Notes: generated by a model from the sequence alone, not told the origin. A stretch of 64,000 bases of DNA from Epiperipatus broadwayi (GCA_028023455.1 JAQFVV010000001.1:20765611-20829610); one strand, 5' to 3'. Positions 13,746-26,466 are shown, counted from the first letter of the stretch. Numbers and translations are program-made.

Positions 13746-14518
13746 TAAAATATGATAATAAGTTTAATTTTGCCCTATTTCCTAAATTCATTATCAACTG
13801 TGCTGCCTATTCATCTAAACATCTTGCCTTTCCAGCATGCTTATTTATTTCAAGTGCCTCTGCCATATTTTTTTTTAAGTAAAAAAACAATAAAAAGTGA
13901 GTTTATAACAAAAAAAAAAAAATTTAAAACAACTTATTAAAAATAAAATATTTTTTAAAAATCTTATTTATTCCAAAAAATAATAGAATTGTTCTCTAAA
14001 TTGCATGATTAGATATAGGAGATTGAAAAGATTGTACCCTCAGTTTCATTTGAACTGTAATTGATGTTATTAATGTTACATCCAATCTTTAAACATGTTG
14101 ATATTTTTGATTAGTATATCTGAAGTAAAAAATTAATATTTAAAGACTTTTAAAAAGTTAATTTCTAATTTTTTTTATATTTTTGTTCATATTTTTTGAA
14201 TTACAATAATTGAAACTTTAAATACAGAAATTGTGGATATTATAAAGCTAATGTATTTTGTTTGCAAAATATTATTATATTTCACATCTATGAACAATTA
14301 CATTAGTTAAATTCTTATTCTTTAAAGTTACTTATGACATTATCAGCCTTTGACAGAATTGCTATGTAATGATATGATTATTTTATAACATTTTATGGAA
14401 ATGAATATTGCCATAATTATTTGATTACATTTTTGCTATATCTAGTAACATATCAAGACAAGAAAAAATAATATTAAAAAATATGTCTAGTTCTTTTAAA
14501 AATAAGATTTTTATTATT

Positions 14519-14943
14519 AGTTCTTACTTATAGATCTGTGACTTGGACCAACAGAAGAGCAATTCAGTACTTCAGACCACTTAATAAAGTACAGACGGAT
14601 GTATATTAAAAGTTTTGAGAAGTTATTGACAATGAAATATATGGGTAAGTAGAACAACCAGATGTTACTGACATGAAAGAATTAAGAAATTTAAATAGAG
14701 ATAGGCTAGATATACTGCTAGAAGAGATTATGGTATATGGACAGTTGAAATCTTAAATTGGAATCCAAGAGTTTATAAAAAAGATTAGAAACAAACTGCA
14801 TAAGATATGGATGGATGAAATAACAAGGTAAGTTGGGGTGCTGTGGAGAAGATAGGTTAGGGATTGGAAAAATTGGATTAAACCTGAGGAGACTTACATC
14901 CTGCAGTCAATTGATAATGGTCGACATTGATGATGATGATGAT
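14519..14943 (+). mobile_element. RTE LINE 3' fragment
   Basis: Matches the last ~420 bp of the RTE LINE at 28.39-31.67 kb, starting at the codons for VLTYGSETW and ending with a TGATGATGAT tail. Large internal losses and stops make it non-coding. Its left end is close to that of the 43-kb fragment. Confidence 0.85.
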
Positions 14944-17900
14944 TCATGAATACAAACTTTTGACATTTAAAATTTTATTTAACATCTATACAAATTATCA
15001 TTATTATTTCACTTAATATCATTTTAAGATAAGATGAATATTTCTCTGAGTTTAGTAATTCAGACTCAAGATTTCATTTTTCAACACCATCCAGAATATT
15101 TTTTCAGTGCATTCATTCATCTAGCATAGCATCTCTTCTTTTAAAAAAAATTTAAAATTCATTTTAGAGTTTGAATTATTTATTTATTATTACATATTCT
15201 ATCAACATATTTAATTTAACACAGTTACAGTTTCTTGTCAGGCATATGTTTTTTTTTTTCATAAAATAATTATATATTAAATTTAAAATATTTAAACAAA
15301 AAGTTAGTCATTATATAATTGTACATTTTTAACGATTTTTTTTAAATATTTTTGTTTATTTTCTATATTTAAAAATACTTTCTCTTATCTTCCATATGGA
15401 ATTTAAACTATCTCCATTTTAAATAATAAATTGCTTGTTTTTCTTTTTTTAACACAAGATTTCATCTCCCGCTAGAGAATTGTTATATATTTACAACTTT
15501 CTCATTAATTTGGAAAAAAAATTTAAAAAAATTAACATAAAAAAATACTGAAACAATAATCTCAGGATATTCATGCTGATAAATTACACTTTAAACTTAG
15601 TAATATCATAGGAAATTCTAGGCGGTAGGTAATGAATATATGCAATGTAAAAGGATCAGCTGAATAAAAATAAAAGGTCAAAAGCATTAGTTTCACTTAT
15701 TTTCAAGATTAAAATACATTTTAAATAATTTCAAAGATAACTGCATTCAAAATAAAAACAAATTATATATAATAATTTAAAACATACAATGAAAGATTTT
15801 ACCATGTCGAATACATATATTTATTACTATTCTTCAAATACTAGCTGTCCCTTAATTTAAACTAATATATTAATAGGACGTTCATAATGTATCTATATAG
15901 TTTTGTAAAATAATGGTAATCGTTTATTTATTTATTGCAAGAATCCAAAAAAGCATACAATCGGAATATAATTGTTTTTACAAACAGCCATGAAATAAAA
16001 TTTAAAAATGTTTAGACAGGGTTTTTTTTTTTTTCAATTTAGGATCTAAATGAAGGGAATATGAATTTTGTTAAATCAATAAATAATCAAATAATTCGTT
16101 TTTTTTTTAAAGAAGTTATCTAACACTGAAAGTCCAAATGGCAGGTTATGATATATCTGTCATTCAACTGTCCAAACTGAGATTTTTTTATTTTATTCAG
16201 CTACTACCACCACTCCATCTCTGTGTTAAACATATTTCAAATAAATTCAAAGAATGAGATCCATTTCTTATGATACAACATGGAGATATGTCTGCTCAAA
16301 ATTTTAAGATGGAAAGATGTCTGTTTAAAATTTTAAGCCTTTCACAGATATGTAAAATATTTTCTTAACAGTTTTAGAACATATTTTAAAACCTCTTCAC
16401 TTACAAAGCAGCCATATTGAATATTTAAAAATTATTCTAATTCACAAATTTTATCATAACTTTTAAGCTTTTATTAATAAAAAATGACATAATATATATT
16501 GTTTGAAAGTTCAAACACCAAAAAATATAATTAAACTGAAAAAAATATAGTCATTGATATTCAAAGTAATAAAAAAAATAAAAGTTAATATTTCTAATAA
16601 TTATTTTCATATTATTTCATAAATTCTAAATTATCATGCATACAACTTAAAATTATATTTTTGTTAGTAAATTAGTTGGATTCATCATAAAATTTCTAAA
16701 AAATTAGTATATAATAACACTTACCGAAGGTAATCCATCACTTGAAAACTTTGTAGAGTAAAGACATTAGTATGTTTCCTTTTTCCTAGTAGCCTTTCAA
16801 AATGTATTTCCATTCAGGGATTTGCAATGAATATGTCATCCTAATAACATCCCTTATAACAAGTAGTTAATATTGATCAATAATTAGTATAATTTGAATA
16901 TTATAATAAAGAACTTCAATACAGCTTGCAATTTATTAAAAAGTACTACTAAAATAGTCACTATATACAAAATAATAAAATAAAATAAAAAGTGAATGAA
17001 ATACTAAATTTATTATAGAGTTAAGTTTGATGTACATAAGTTAGTAGTTTAAAGTCATTGTGATATAGTATTATTTATCTTATCTTTATAGGTTTTGAGG
17101 GCTGATATTGTTTCATGCTACTATGACCATAAATTTAGTAATAGCTTCATCAACTGCTACCACTCTGCATTTGATATGCAGCTTTGAAATTTACATTGCA
17201 GTAATGTATAATCGACCTAAGTTTATATACTGTCAAAATCTTTACTTTTAGCATTTGCATATTTTAATTATTATTAAAATGCAGACAAGACATTACAGAA
17301 AAATCTAAATGGGGTCATAATATTTGCAAAATATGTTTATCTTTGTCTCATATCATCTAATTCAAATACTGGACCCAAGCCTACATCATAGCAAAAAACA
17401 CAGATAATTCACAATATAAATTGTACACAATCACAAGCTATTTTTTTATGTTAGTTTCAATATTAATTTTTCATATATTTTTTATCAAATATAAATATAT
17501 AAAATAAAAAAATATATAAAAGTAAAATAATAATTAAAAAATATAGAAAAATAAATACTTACCATTAAGCCCCCCATAATGTTGTCTTCAAAATACATTG
17601 GTAAAAAGTTTTATATTTACCGATGTATTTTTCAGTAACTAGCAAAAAATGAAAGAAAGATAAAAAAAAAAAATCAATTTACTTGATCACAAAAATTATT
17701 ATAAAATTTTTATTTTTTATCGTAGAAAAATAGGATGGAAACGATGGTGTAAAAAGTGCATGCACAGCCTGTGTAGATTTCCATTAATCTTAACTTGAAC
17801 CTGGATGTTTATAATTTGAAAATCATTGCCTGCATTATGTGGGCTTAAAAATAAATGGGTTAAATGCTGCAAAAGTAAGATCTGCTATTAAGATATTTAT

Positions 17901-20900
17901 ATAAACTAATTATTAGAATTTTGTAATAAATGTAAATATATTTTTTTAATTTTATAAGCAAATTTCATAGTTGTGATAGATATTTCTTAACCTGTGGCAA
18001 ATGAATTAATGAAAATGCATATACACAATACAATGGTATTATGATATCTGCTACATTTTGTTCTAACCCCCTCCCCATCTTGTATACATCATACATTATC
18101 TATAATAACTCACATTTGTTGATAAGTTTTGATTCCAATAGCATACATATTTTACTGAACTGCAAATGCACAGCTCTTTTCATCCACACACACATATATA
18201 AAACAAGCACTTTTTGTGTGTATGTAGTATATATATATATATATATAAATCAAGATTATAGTATAAACAAAATTAAAAAAATAATAATAGTAATGTAGTT
18301 ATTAATAAACTGAGGGAGCACATATTGAAGCAGGCAATATTAGCTTAAGATTGAGCTTCATAGTTTCATCTAACCTGTATTCAAACCCTATATCCCATGC
18401 TGCTCCTTTTGTTGTGTATATATATTTTATGTATATATTTGAGATGCATACCTAAGTTATAACATTTTAACATTTCAATAACTTTTTTTATTATTATTAT
18501 TAATTCTTTTTATTAATTATTAGTTCTTTTTTATTAAAGAACATAGATGCGGCTCAAATATATATATAGGAGCAAAATACTAACAAAATATTGATTTTTT
18601 TTTGTAAATATTTTATTATACATCATTTTTGAACTTTTTCTTTTAAAGTACTTTTTTTCCTATTAAAATGTATATTTTATAAAATCCAAGATGGAAGATG
18701 CAACCGTTAATTGTCCAAAAATAATTAAAGGGTTAGAAACACTATTGTTTTAATCTGGGGAAGGTATTTTTAATTAAAGTTTTTACTTAAAATAAAATGG
18801 GGATTAAGATTAAAGATTTTCTTTTGTTATAAACATTTTTGTTAAATCTATTTCTAATCTGGAAATAGACTTGAATTTATTTCTGGAATTTTATCTAACA
18901 ATTGCATCTTTCAAAAACAATGAACAAAGAAATGTAAAATTTCTGTTAGATTAAAGATTAGATTTTAAGCTAAAACTAAGTAATTAAAAGCATTCTTCAA
19001 ATACCTGGGAGAAGTATAAAATGGCTGAATTTTAAATCATCAACAGATTAGCTACTATTGAGAGAACTGTATTAATAACATGCTACACATCACTGTGAAA
19101 CTATAAATGATGTAATAGTAAGTCCACCACCCTTCTCAGCCTGTTGGGTCATCATCTTCCACTGCCATACCATTCTGCTGCCTAAGAGTGAAGTAAAAGC
19201 CCCAGCTAAGACCTTTAGAATGCTAATAGAAGCTTATTGCCACCAAAGAACTTGCATTTCAATTGCCATGCACATGCTGTACTAAATTGGACTCTTAAAA
19301 TTGCAAGGTAACTTTTCAAGCCATCACCTCAAACTAAATCTAATCTAACTCATTTATCAAGATTTCTTCTAATGTATTATTTAACTTTGTTTTTGTTTTA
19401 ATATGTAATTTGCTCTTAAGTAATTTCTATAAATTTAATTCTCTCTCATATGCTCTTAACTTTTCTTAACTTTGGTGTGGTCATTTATTTATATGTATTT
19501 ATTATTTGATTTATATATCTGCTTGTTTATTATTAATATGCCAATTTTCAGCAAACTGGCAAACTTAATTTCTAAAATCCTTTTTGTCTTCAATTAAATC
19601 TCCATTAATTAAGGTTTTCAACATTCCCTCAGAATATATTATATGACATATGTTCGCCAGTTTGTTTTTTTACGAATCAACATTTTATGTTGGTTTATTA
19701 TAAAATTATTTGTTCAACTCTGAATAGAATCAAGTAATTCTACCTGGGATAAACCCACCATTCAAGCTAATTAATGCATTGAAATCTTTTAAAATGTTTT
19801 TTTTTTAATTTTGAAAAGGTGACCTATTATTGGTTTTCTATAACTGCTCGTTTGCTTTTATTTTTCCATAGTCTTGAAATATATGCTTGAATATTCTCAG
19901 TTGTTATGAAATACATGAAGGTGGCATTAAATTATTTTAAATAGAAGATGGGGAAGGGGGTAAATTTTAATGTATATTTTACTATTTTAGTTAAGTAAAA
20001 TCTTATCTTTTCATATATATATATATTATAGCAGCATAGTGTATTATTTGTCTAAATTATGACATTCAAATAAGGGTCATTCATTTTAAAGCAGTAAAAC
20101 TTATCCAATGTTGTTAGTGACATTTATCATTACTGCATTACTGACATTTGGCCTATCTTCATATATATATATTATGTGCCTCTAATCTTCTAATCTGGGC
20201 TTGTGACAAGTTTGAACCCATAGATTTATTTCTCAAGCCTTGTTCTGAAAATAGTTGACCTTCCCAGAACCATTTATTTGATATAAAATGGCCTCTGGTG
20301 GTGATTCCCATAAGTCTGGCACACTCTATGCCTATTCACTTTCTTTGTAAAAAAGAGCCTGCACCTCAGTGATGTCCACGGCATGCCTATCCACTTCATC
20401 TTTCATCCAGAAGCACAACTTTTCCTGTTATTTTTGGCTATTATGTCAGCACTGCAAACTTCTTCATATTATTATTTCTTTTGCTTCATGACCCAGTTTT
20501 AATGCTCTAATATAAAAATTGTGCTCTCCTCAAAATATATACAAATGCCAACTACTTAGAGTTTTATTAATTGAATTTATTTCAGTCTTATACAATCCCA
20601 CCATCGTAACTTATTTCTGTATTTAAGAGTATCTATATGCCTTGGGGAAAATAAAGCATTCTTCTTACCAGCGCTAATTAAAAGAAGTTTCATTAATTAT
20701 TTTGTCATATAATCAAATATGTTTTCATATGTATTTTATTTATTTTCATGACCATAATGGCATGAAAATGGTTTATATTATATCTGTAATGAATCTCGGA
20801 ATGCTCCCCAAAATAATGTTAGTCACCATGTTTCAGAACTGTAATTCAATGTGTTAATAGCAATTTTATGTGAATTCTTTTTAATAATTGATTGGCATCT

Positions 20901-21220
20901 TAATATTGGACCCACCAAAGATGTGTGTTTATTTATAATATATTATTTAGCTAATAAAGAGCATATGAGAAATAAAGCATGAATGACAATATATAATTAT
21001 CTATCGTTTGGTAGACCGCTTGTTCATTCACACACATACTAATGTTTGCAATTTATTTATAAGGTACGTAAATAATATGTCACTATGTTAAACTATACTT
21101 TTTATTATCTAACTTATTTGAGTAGTTTGAATTGTTTTTTCTCCACTTTCAAATGTATAGCCATGTGTATACATTTTTAGTTAAGTCATAGTTAATATAT
21201 GTCTCATTGTCTTCTCTGCT
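14944..21220. other. AT-rich region, no gene recognised
   Basis: About 6 kb of roughly 75-80 percent AT DNA with A/T homopolymers and short (TA)n tracts (18,226-18,248, 20,017-20,028, 20,161-20,173). Less AT-rich islands at 19,110-19,330 and 20,190-20,420 may be old interspersed repeats, but I recognise no family. A perfect small hairpin, CTGCAT/ATGCAG, lies near 17,163-17,182. Confidence 0.4.
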
Positions 21221-21410
21221 CTGCTAGTGGGCCAGATTAAAATTAATTCTCATGTGCCATCACTATTATGTTATTCATTAGGTGCTAGATCTGGGGCTTA
21301 GAGAGTGGGTTCGAATTCAGACTAGTCCCTGACCTAAATCTTGGGCTTGACTGGGTTTGAAGTACATTTTGTGAGTTCCAGCTTATGTTAGATGAATAAA
21401 CATATTTGAC
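21221..21410 (+). repeat. Possible tRNA-derived SINE remnant
   Basis: GTGGGTTCGAATTC near 21,308 resembles an RNA polymerase III B box (GGTTCGANTCC), and GCTAGTGGGCC about 70 bases upstream could be a decayed A box. No target duplication or second copy was found, so this is tentative. Confidence 0.25.
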
Positions 21411-22375
21411 TGGTACAATATGCATATATTATGTGTGTTGATTCATATTCACTCAAAAAATAAAAATAATCTATGTCCTCATTTAATTTTTTTTAATAAA
21501 ATAAATAGTGAAGTGTCAGACCTTTATCACAATTCAACATGCACTGGAAGATATTCCTTTTCTTCAAAAACTTTTTTTCATTATAGAAACATTGTAGCAG
21601 TCTCATTATCTGCAAACTGCACCATCTCTAATTGTTTCAATGTTTTTAAGGCTGTATCAATTTTGAAATGCATATAGTTATTTCCATTTGATGTTATCTA
21701 TTTTAAATTATCAGACAAATTTTAACTACCATTTAATTTCTTTTAATGTCTCTTCATTTCCCAGTCTACTAATTATTTCAGGTGTTTTTATTTTATTTTA
21801 TTCAACCCAGAGTAAATTGAAATAACTTTCAAATATGTATACATAATATTAATGAATTTATAAAATTTTCCATTGTTGGAGCAATTGATTTCAGTCATTT
21901 TCTTTATATTCAATTATAGAAATAATTAAACTTGACTATTACTTAGGATCACTAAAAAAAATTTAAAGTTGAAAAAATATATATAGGTAGCTATTTTTCT
22001 GAAGTTTGTTTGCAAACGCAGGTTTGATTTTAGGCTGCATATTTTACTGGACTTTAATAATGAAATAAGACAGACAAAAGGTTTCAAAAACCCCTGGATA
22101 GTAAAGTGTACTTAGTCAAACATTTTTGATGTTATCTTTGTCCAGGAATTATTATATTAATATCCAAAAGAATAATTTGTGGAATAGACAAATAAAACTA
22201 TGACTTCTTTCTTCTTCTGTTTTATTAATTAATAATAATGGTGATTCTGTTTTGGTTTCCATAGTAATCTTTGTCCTATTGTTATAACTCACATGCTGAT
22301 CTAAAAACTTTAACAATGTTGATTTTAAAATATTTTTTTAAATAACAAAACAAAAAAAAAATAATGTCAATAAGG
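21411..22375. other. AT-rich region, no gene recognised
   Basis: No motif, repeat or coding signal was noticed between the possible SINE and the Merlin-like transposon. Confidence 0.4.
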
Positions 22376-22461
22376 TTGTCATCTGATCCTTTGTGTCAGT
22401 CGCTAGAGGCGCAATTTCTAATCAAAAACACATTAATATAATGTTTCCGGGCCAGCGATTC

Positions 22462-24130
22462 TCTATTAATATTGACTTTTTTTTTGTTTGTTTGTTTGTT
22501 TGTTTACAAAGTTTACTTTCTTTCGTTTCGGAATTATTTTTCCCAAATAATATTTTTGATGATGGTATAATAATAGTTGTTTTTTTTTTAATTTTTGTTG
22601 ACAAGAGGGTCTTTTTTGGTGTGTGTTCAAATACTAATTTGTTTTTTTTTTTAAAATAGTATTACTGTTTTTGTAAAATTGGATTGCCGAAATTTAAGAG
22701 AGAATGGGTCTTTTTTGGTGTGTGTTCAAATAGTAATTTGTGTTTTGTTTTTTTTAAAATAGTATTACTGTTTTTGTAAAATTGGATTGCCGAAATTTAA
22801 GAGAGAACGGGTCTTTTTTGGTGTGTGTTCAAATAGTAATTTGTGTTTTTTTTTTTTAAATAGTATTACTGTTTTTGTAAAATTGGATTGCCGAAATTTA
22901 AGAGAGAATGGTTTTTTTTTGGATGGATCTTTAAATAATAATTGACGTTACTTTGATAGGTTTCCATTTGATTGCCGGGAACAATTAGTGGGGGGAGGGT
23001 GTTTTTGTGTACGATTAAATAATAATTTACATTACTTTGATAGGTTTATGTTTGATTGCCATCAACAATGATCGGGAGAAGTGTTGTGTTGTTTTTTTTT
23101 ATGTGTGTGTGTATGTTTAAATAAAAATTAAAACCGTTACTTTTATCAGTTTACATTTGATTAACGACCGATATGACTTTCTTTCATTTATAAATTATGA
23201 TTTTTGTTTCTAAGAATAAATATTTTTGACAATGGGACAATAATAGTTGTTGTTTGTTTAATTTTTATTGACAAAAGGTTGTTTTTCAGTGTAGTTTCAA
23301 ATAGTAATTTGGGTTACATTTAAATAATAAGTTACAGTCTTACTTTGATTGGTTTACATTTGATTGACACTAATTATTGGGAGGGGTGTTTTTTTGTGTG
23401 TACGGTTGTAGACAACAATTATTGGGTGAAGGGATGGGTTAACCATTTAAACAATAGTAGTTTTAAGTTACGGTCTTACTTTGATTGGTTTACATTTGAT
23501 TGCCGATACTAATTATTGGGAGGAGTGTTTTTTTGTATGTACAATTGTAGACAACAATTATTGGGGAAAAGGGTGTAACCATTTAAAGAATAGTAGTTTA
23601 CGTTACTTTTAGTGGTGGTGTACATTTGATTGCTGACAATAATTAGTGAGAGGGGTGGGTGTTTTTGGATGATGATTAAATACGAATTTACCTTCCTTTT
23701 TATTTTACATTTGATTGCCGACAGCAATTATTTGGAGAAAGGGTTTTTTTTTTGTGTGTGTATGTTTAAATCAAAATTGAAGTTACTTTTATTTATTACA
23801 TTTGATTGACAACCGATTGACTTTTTTTTCATTTATAAATTATTGTTTTGGTTTCCCAAAAACCTAATATTTTTGACAATGGGACAATAATAGTTCTTAA
23901 TTTGATTATTATTGACAAGAAAGTATCTTTTTTGGTGTACATTTAAATTGTAATTTGGGTTGTGTTTAAATAGTAATACTGTTTTGAAATAATAATTTTC
24001 GTTACTTTAATTTGTTTACAGTTGATTGACAATAATTAGTGGGAGGGGTGTTTTTGTGTATTTTTAAATAATAATTTACATTTTTTGGTTAACAACAATT
24101 ATTGTGTGTGTATGTTATGTTACTTTATTT
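22462..24130 (+). repeat. Satellite-like array with ~100-bp units and ~650-700-bp higher order
   Basis: Three close copies of a ~100-bp unit start at 22,607, 22,706 and 22,809 (GGGTCTTTTTTGGTGTG ... GATTGCCGAAATTTAAGAG). Beyond 22,910 the units diverge but keep the words TTTACATTTGATTG and CAATTATTGGGAG every ~95-130 bp. A larger block (CATTTATAAATTAT ... GACAATGGGACAATAATAG) recurs at about 23,175 and 23,825, with a more diverged version at 22,530, giving a higher-order period of roughly 650-700 bp. T- and G-rich on the plus strand. No coding role. Confidence 0.8.
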
Positions 24131-24182
24131 ATCAATTTGGTTAATAATATTTACTGGTAGACATTTCAATATCATTAATGGC

Positions 24183-24476
24183 ATGCTGCACGGTCAACTC
24201 GTCATGGCTCCAGTAATGCAGCAAATGTAAAGACTTGACGAACGGCATTTGAAATCCCTCAAACCAGCTGCCTTTTCGAAGTGCACATTTCTTTCAGCAA
24301 GAATGAGACTTAATGAAAGTCCAAAGATCTTTATGGACCTCAAGTCTCATACATTCGCCGCACAAACATCTCTTTTCTTTCAGCAGGATGTTTTTCTGCT
24401 GTAGAAATGTTAAAGCGCTGGCTTCCATGTCTGGTAATTCCCATATTTTCATATTTTCTGTTTTCGAATTTGCCAT
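24183..24476 (-). pseudogene. Merlin/ISXO2-like transposase, N-terminal remnant
   Basis: From ATG at 24,476 the minus strand encodes 60 residues with a KIWELPDMEASALTFLQQ helix region, then a zinc-ribbon pair CLCGECMRLEV. The frame stops at 24,294. In another frame the next ~100 bases encode RKGSWFEGFQMPF and LLHYWSHDELTV, which in Merlin/IS1595-type transposases directly follow the zinc ribbon. So a frameshift has broken a gene whose N-terminal ~95 codons survive; the DDE catalytic part is not found downstream. Assignment rests on the zinc ribbon plus the GxWFE and YWSHDE blocks and agrees with the flanking terminal inverted repeats. Confidence 0.65.
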
Positions 24477-25056
24477 ACTTTTTGTCTCGGAAAATTTCTC
24501 ACTGAAACGTGACTCAAAGCGTGATCTTTAAAATATTACCCTAACCCACCATAATCGAAAATTTAGGAGGAATATAAATTTATGAGGAACAATCACGATA
24601 CTGTTAAAATTGTTAAAATGTAACAGTACGTCAATTCGTCTTAAAAAAAAAAGTTACCAATGAAAATTTAAAAAATTTTGGCACGATCAAATTAATAGAC
24701 CCTCGTACGATATTGTTACATCAAATACATAACATAGCATTATGATATAGTGCATGACACAAACAACTACGGTATTTTCCTCTGCTTTTAGAATCGGAAA
24801 AAACCACACCGTTAGCCGCTAAGCCGAGTTAAGATTCTTTCTAGATTTTATCGTAGAAAGAAGACTTAACTCTGAGTTAACAGTCTACCTTTTAGCATAG
24901 AAAGAAGACTTAACTCCAAGTTAACAATCTTTCTAGGATTTATTTTAGAAAGAATGCTTAAAGGCTTGGGTGCGGCCGTGGAAATGGCATATTTCTAGAA
25001 ATTTAGCTAGAAATCCCGCCTCTAGCGGCTGACATGAAGGATCAGATGACAAATAT

Positions 25057-25875
25057 ATATATATATATATTACATTGACAAATTTATTTTATAATCTACA
25101 AAACAAATAAATAAATAAACAACCAGAATAATATCATTACATCTTTTATAATTTTCAAAAAATAAAAAATAAAAGTACAATCTAATTATAATTAGCAATT
25201 AAAATACTACTGTTGATAATTATTTTTTTATACATACACACTCGCGAATTTATATATATCCATTGCTATTCAAATCTCATCATCATAAAACAAAGCACAA
25301 ATCACAATAAATAAATAAAATTGAACTAAGTAGCAATTAACAACAATAACGACCTATTTATAAATCCTTAAGTAAAAACTAAATCAAAGAGATTTTTTTA
25401 AAACTATACTGGCACTACAAAAGAAAGGGTGGATTTTCCATCTCTTATATTATTTCCCTGCTAATAAAAAATGACTTTGCATACAAACAACTATATCTAT
25501 TAGAGTAGAAACAACTTCCCAATTATTCTTACACAATTCCCTCAATTATCTAGGAGTAGCCTTTTTCACTTAAACAAATTCATTGAATAACAATCACATA
25601 AATAAAAAGTTTTGAAATATTTTATAGTGCTTAACTATAATAGTACCAGAAATCTTTTACGTTTTTCAAACAATAAATGTCATACTTTTGATCCTGATTT
25701 AATATCTTTATAATAACTCAATTAAATACAGGACAAAATAACAAATGATAAAACATTCACCTAATAGGATTTTAAAAGAAATGTATTTACATTTTTTCAG
25801 AATTCAAAAGGAGCTATTGTCTGTATATGATTCACACCAAAACATTCATTAAAATGATTTTATATATATATATAT
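25057..25875. other. AT-rich spacer with short (TA)n tracts
   Basis: (TA)n at 25,057-25,070 adjoins the Merlin end and another at 25,860-25,875 adjoins the foldback element. Between them no gene or motif was recognised. Confidence 0.5.
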
Positions 25876-26016
25876 GATAAACAAAAATGCAAGTTAAAAA
25901 ACTTGCTAATGCTTGTATTTATGTCCACAGATGGCGTTCTACCAAAAACGCCCATCAAGCGTATGTTTTGTTTACATAAACGTCAGAGTAGTTAGTATTC
26001 ACTATCTCTAACTATA

Positions 26017-26074
26017 ATTCCACTTTCAGATCATGATTTCAAGCTATTTGCTATCGTCAGTGAAAGACAGGAAT
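26017..26074 (-). ncRNA. Hammerhead ribozyme motif (left arm of foldback)
   Basis: Reverse complement of the right-arm ribozyme. The core reads CTGACGA (fits CUGANGA), then AGC/GCT stem II, GAAA, the self-complementary ATCATGAT stem III and an AUC cleavage triplet. Stem I (CTTTCA with TGAAAG; ATTCC with GGAAT) is complete. The only core difference from the right arm is at the free N position, so both versions satisfy the consensus. Confidence 0.8.
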
Positions 26075-26166
26075 AAAGAAACTAGATCTAAATACAAACT
26101 CTGAGCGTTTATGAATAGAAATTGTTTCATAAACGCTCAGAGTTTGTATTTAGATCTAGTTTCTTT

Positions 26167-26224
26167 ATTCCTGTCTTTCACTGATGATAGCAAATAGCTT
26201 GAAATCATGATCTGAAAGTGGAAT
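26167..26224 (+). ncRNA. Hammerhead ribozyme motif (right arm of foldback)
   Basis: Order seen: ATTCC and CTTTCA (5' strand of stem I, 26,167-26,180), CTGATGA core (26,181-26,187), a stem II hairpin AGC/GCT flanked by a U-U mismatch with a 5-base loop, GAAA (26,201-26,204), palindromic ATCATGAT as stem III (26,204-26,211), C at the cleavage site (26,212), then TGAAAG and GGAAT completing stem I. Both conserved core strings, the NUH triplet and an 11-bp two-part stem I with an internal loop are present: the type I arrangement. The 8-base self-complementary stem III implies it would work best as a dimer, as described for retrozymes and newt satellite hammerheads. Activity is inferred, not shown. 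Confidence 0.82.
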
Positions 26225-26390
26225 TATAGTTAGAGATAGTGAATACTAACTACTCTGACGTTTATGTAAACAAAACATACGCTTGATCGGTGTTTTTGGT
26301 AGAACGCCATCTGTGGACATAAATACAAGCGTTAGCAAGTTTTTTAACTTGCATTTTTGTTTATCATATATATATATATATATATTCTTT

Positions 26391-26424
26391 CTGATGAAAA
26401 CCAGTCCTCTGGTTGAAATATTAT
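26391..26424 (+). ncRNA. Possible second hammerhead core beside the foldback
   Basis: CTGATGA, a 6-bp stem (AACCAG/CTGGTT, loop TCCT) and GAAA occur in hammerhead order just outside the foldback between two (TA)n tracts. An unpaired A sits between the core and stem II. Stem III could be only ATAT, and stem I is not convincing except for TA-rich pairing. Possibly the terminus of a Penelope-like element. Confidence 0.35.
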
Positions 26425-26460
26425 ATTATTTATTGGATTTATAAGTCTTTTTTTTGTTTT

Positions 26461-26466
<6 letters not shown>

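Larger units (their letters stand above)
22376..25052 (-). mobile_element. Merlin-like DNA transposon with long terminal inverted repeats
   Basis: The left end (22,376 onward) reads TTGTCATCTGATCCTT, and the reverse complement of the right end (25,052 inward) begins identically. Similarity continues through TGTCAG, CGCTAGAGGCG and ATTTCTA, giving a terminal inverted repeat of about 45 bp with few mismatches. Inside lie a minus-strand transposase remnant of the IS1595/ISXO2 (Merlin) type and, unusually, about 1.7 kb of satellite-like repeats. Next to the right end, at 24,800-24,960, is a cluster of AGAAAGAAGACTTAACTC-type units in tandem and inverted orientation, probably subterminal repeats. 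The right end abuts (TA)n; I see no convincing target duplication. Confidence 0.7.
25876..26365. mobile_element. 490-bp foldback element, hammerhead in each arm
   Basis: Two arms of 240 bp (25,876-26,115 and 26,126-26,365) are near-perfect reverse complements around a 10-base loop; I noticed only a few differences, for example CCCATCAAGC against CGATCAAGC and CGTCAG against TGATGA-type bases in the ribozyme. Both outer ends run directly into (TA)n (25,860-25,875; 26,366-26,384). Each arm carries a full hammerhead motif reading away from the loop. No protein is encoded. Mechanistically this looks like a snap-back copy of a single ~240-bp ribozyme-bearing unit. Confidence 0.92.

Noticed and set aside
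24313-24531. 72-codon plus-strand frame
   Set aside because: Antisense shadow of the Merlin-like zinc-ribbon frame.
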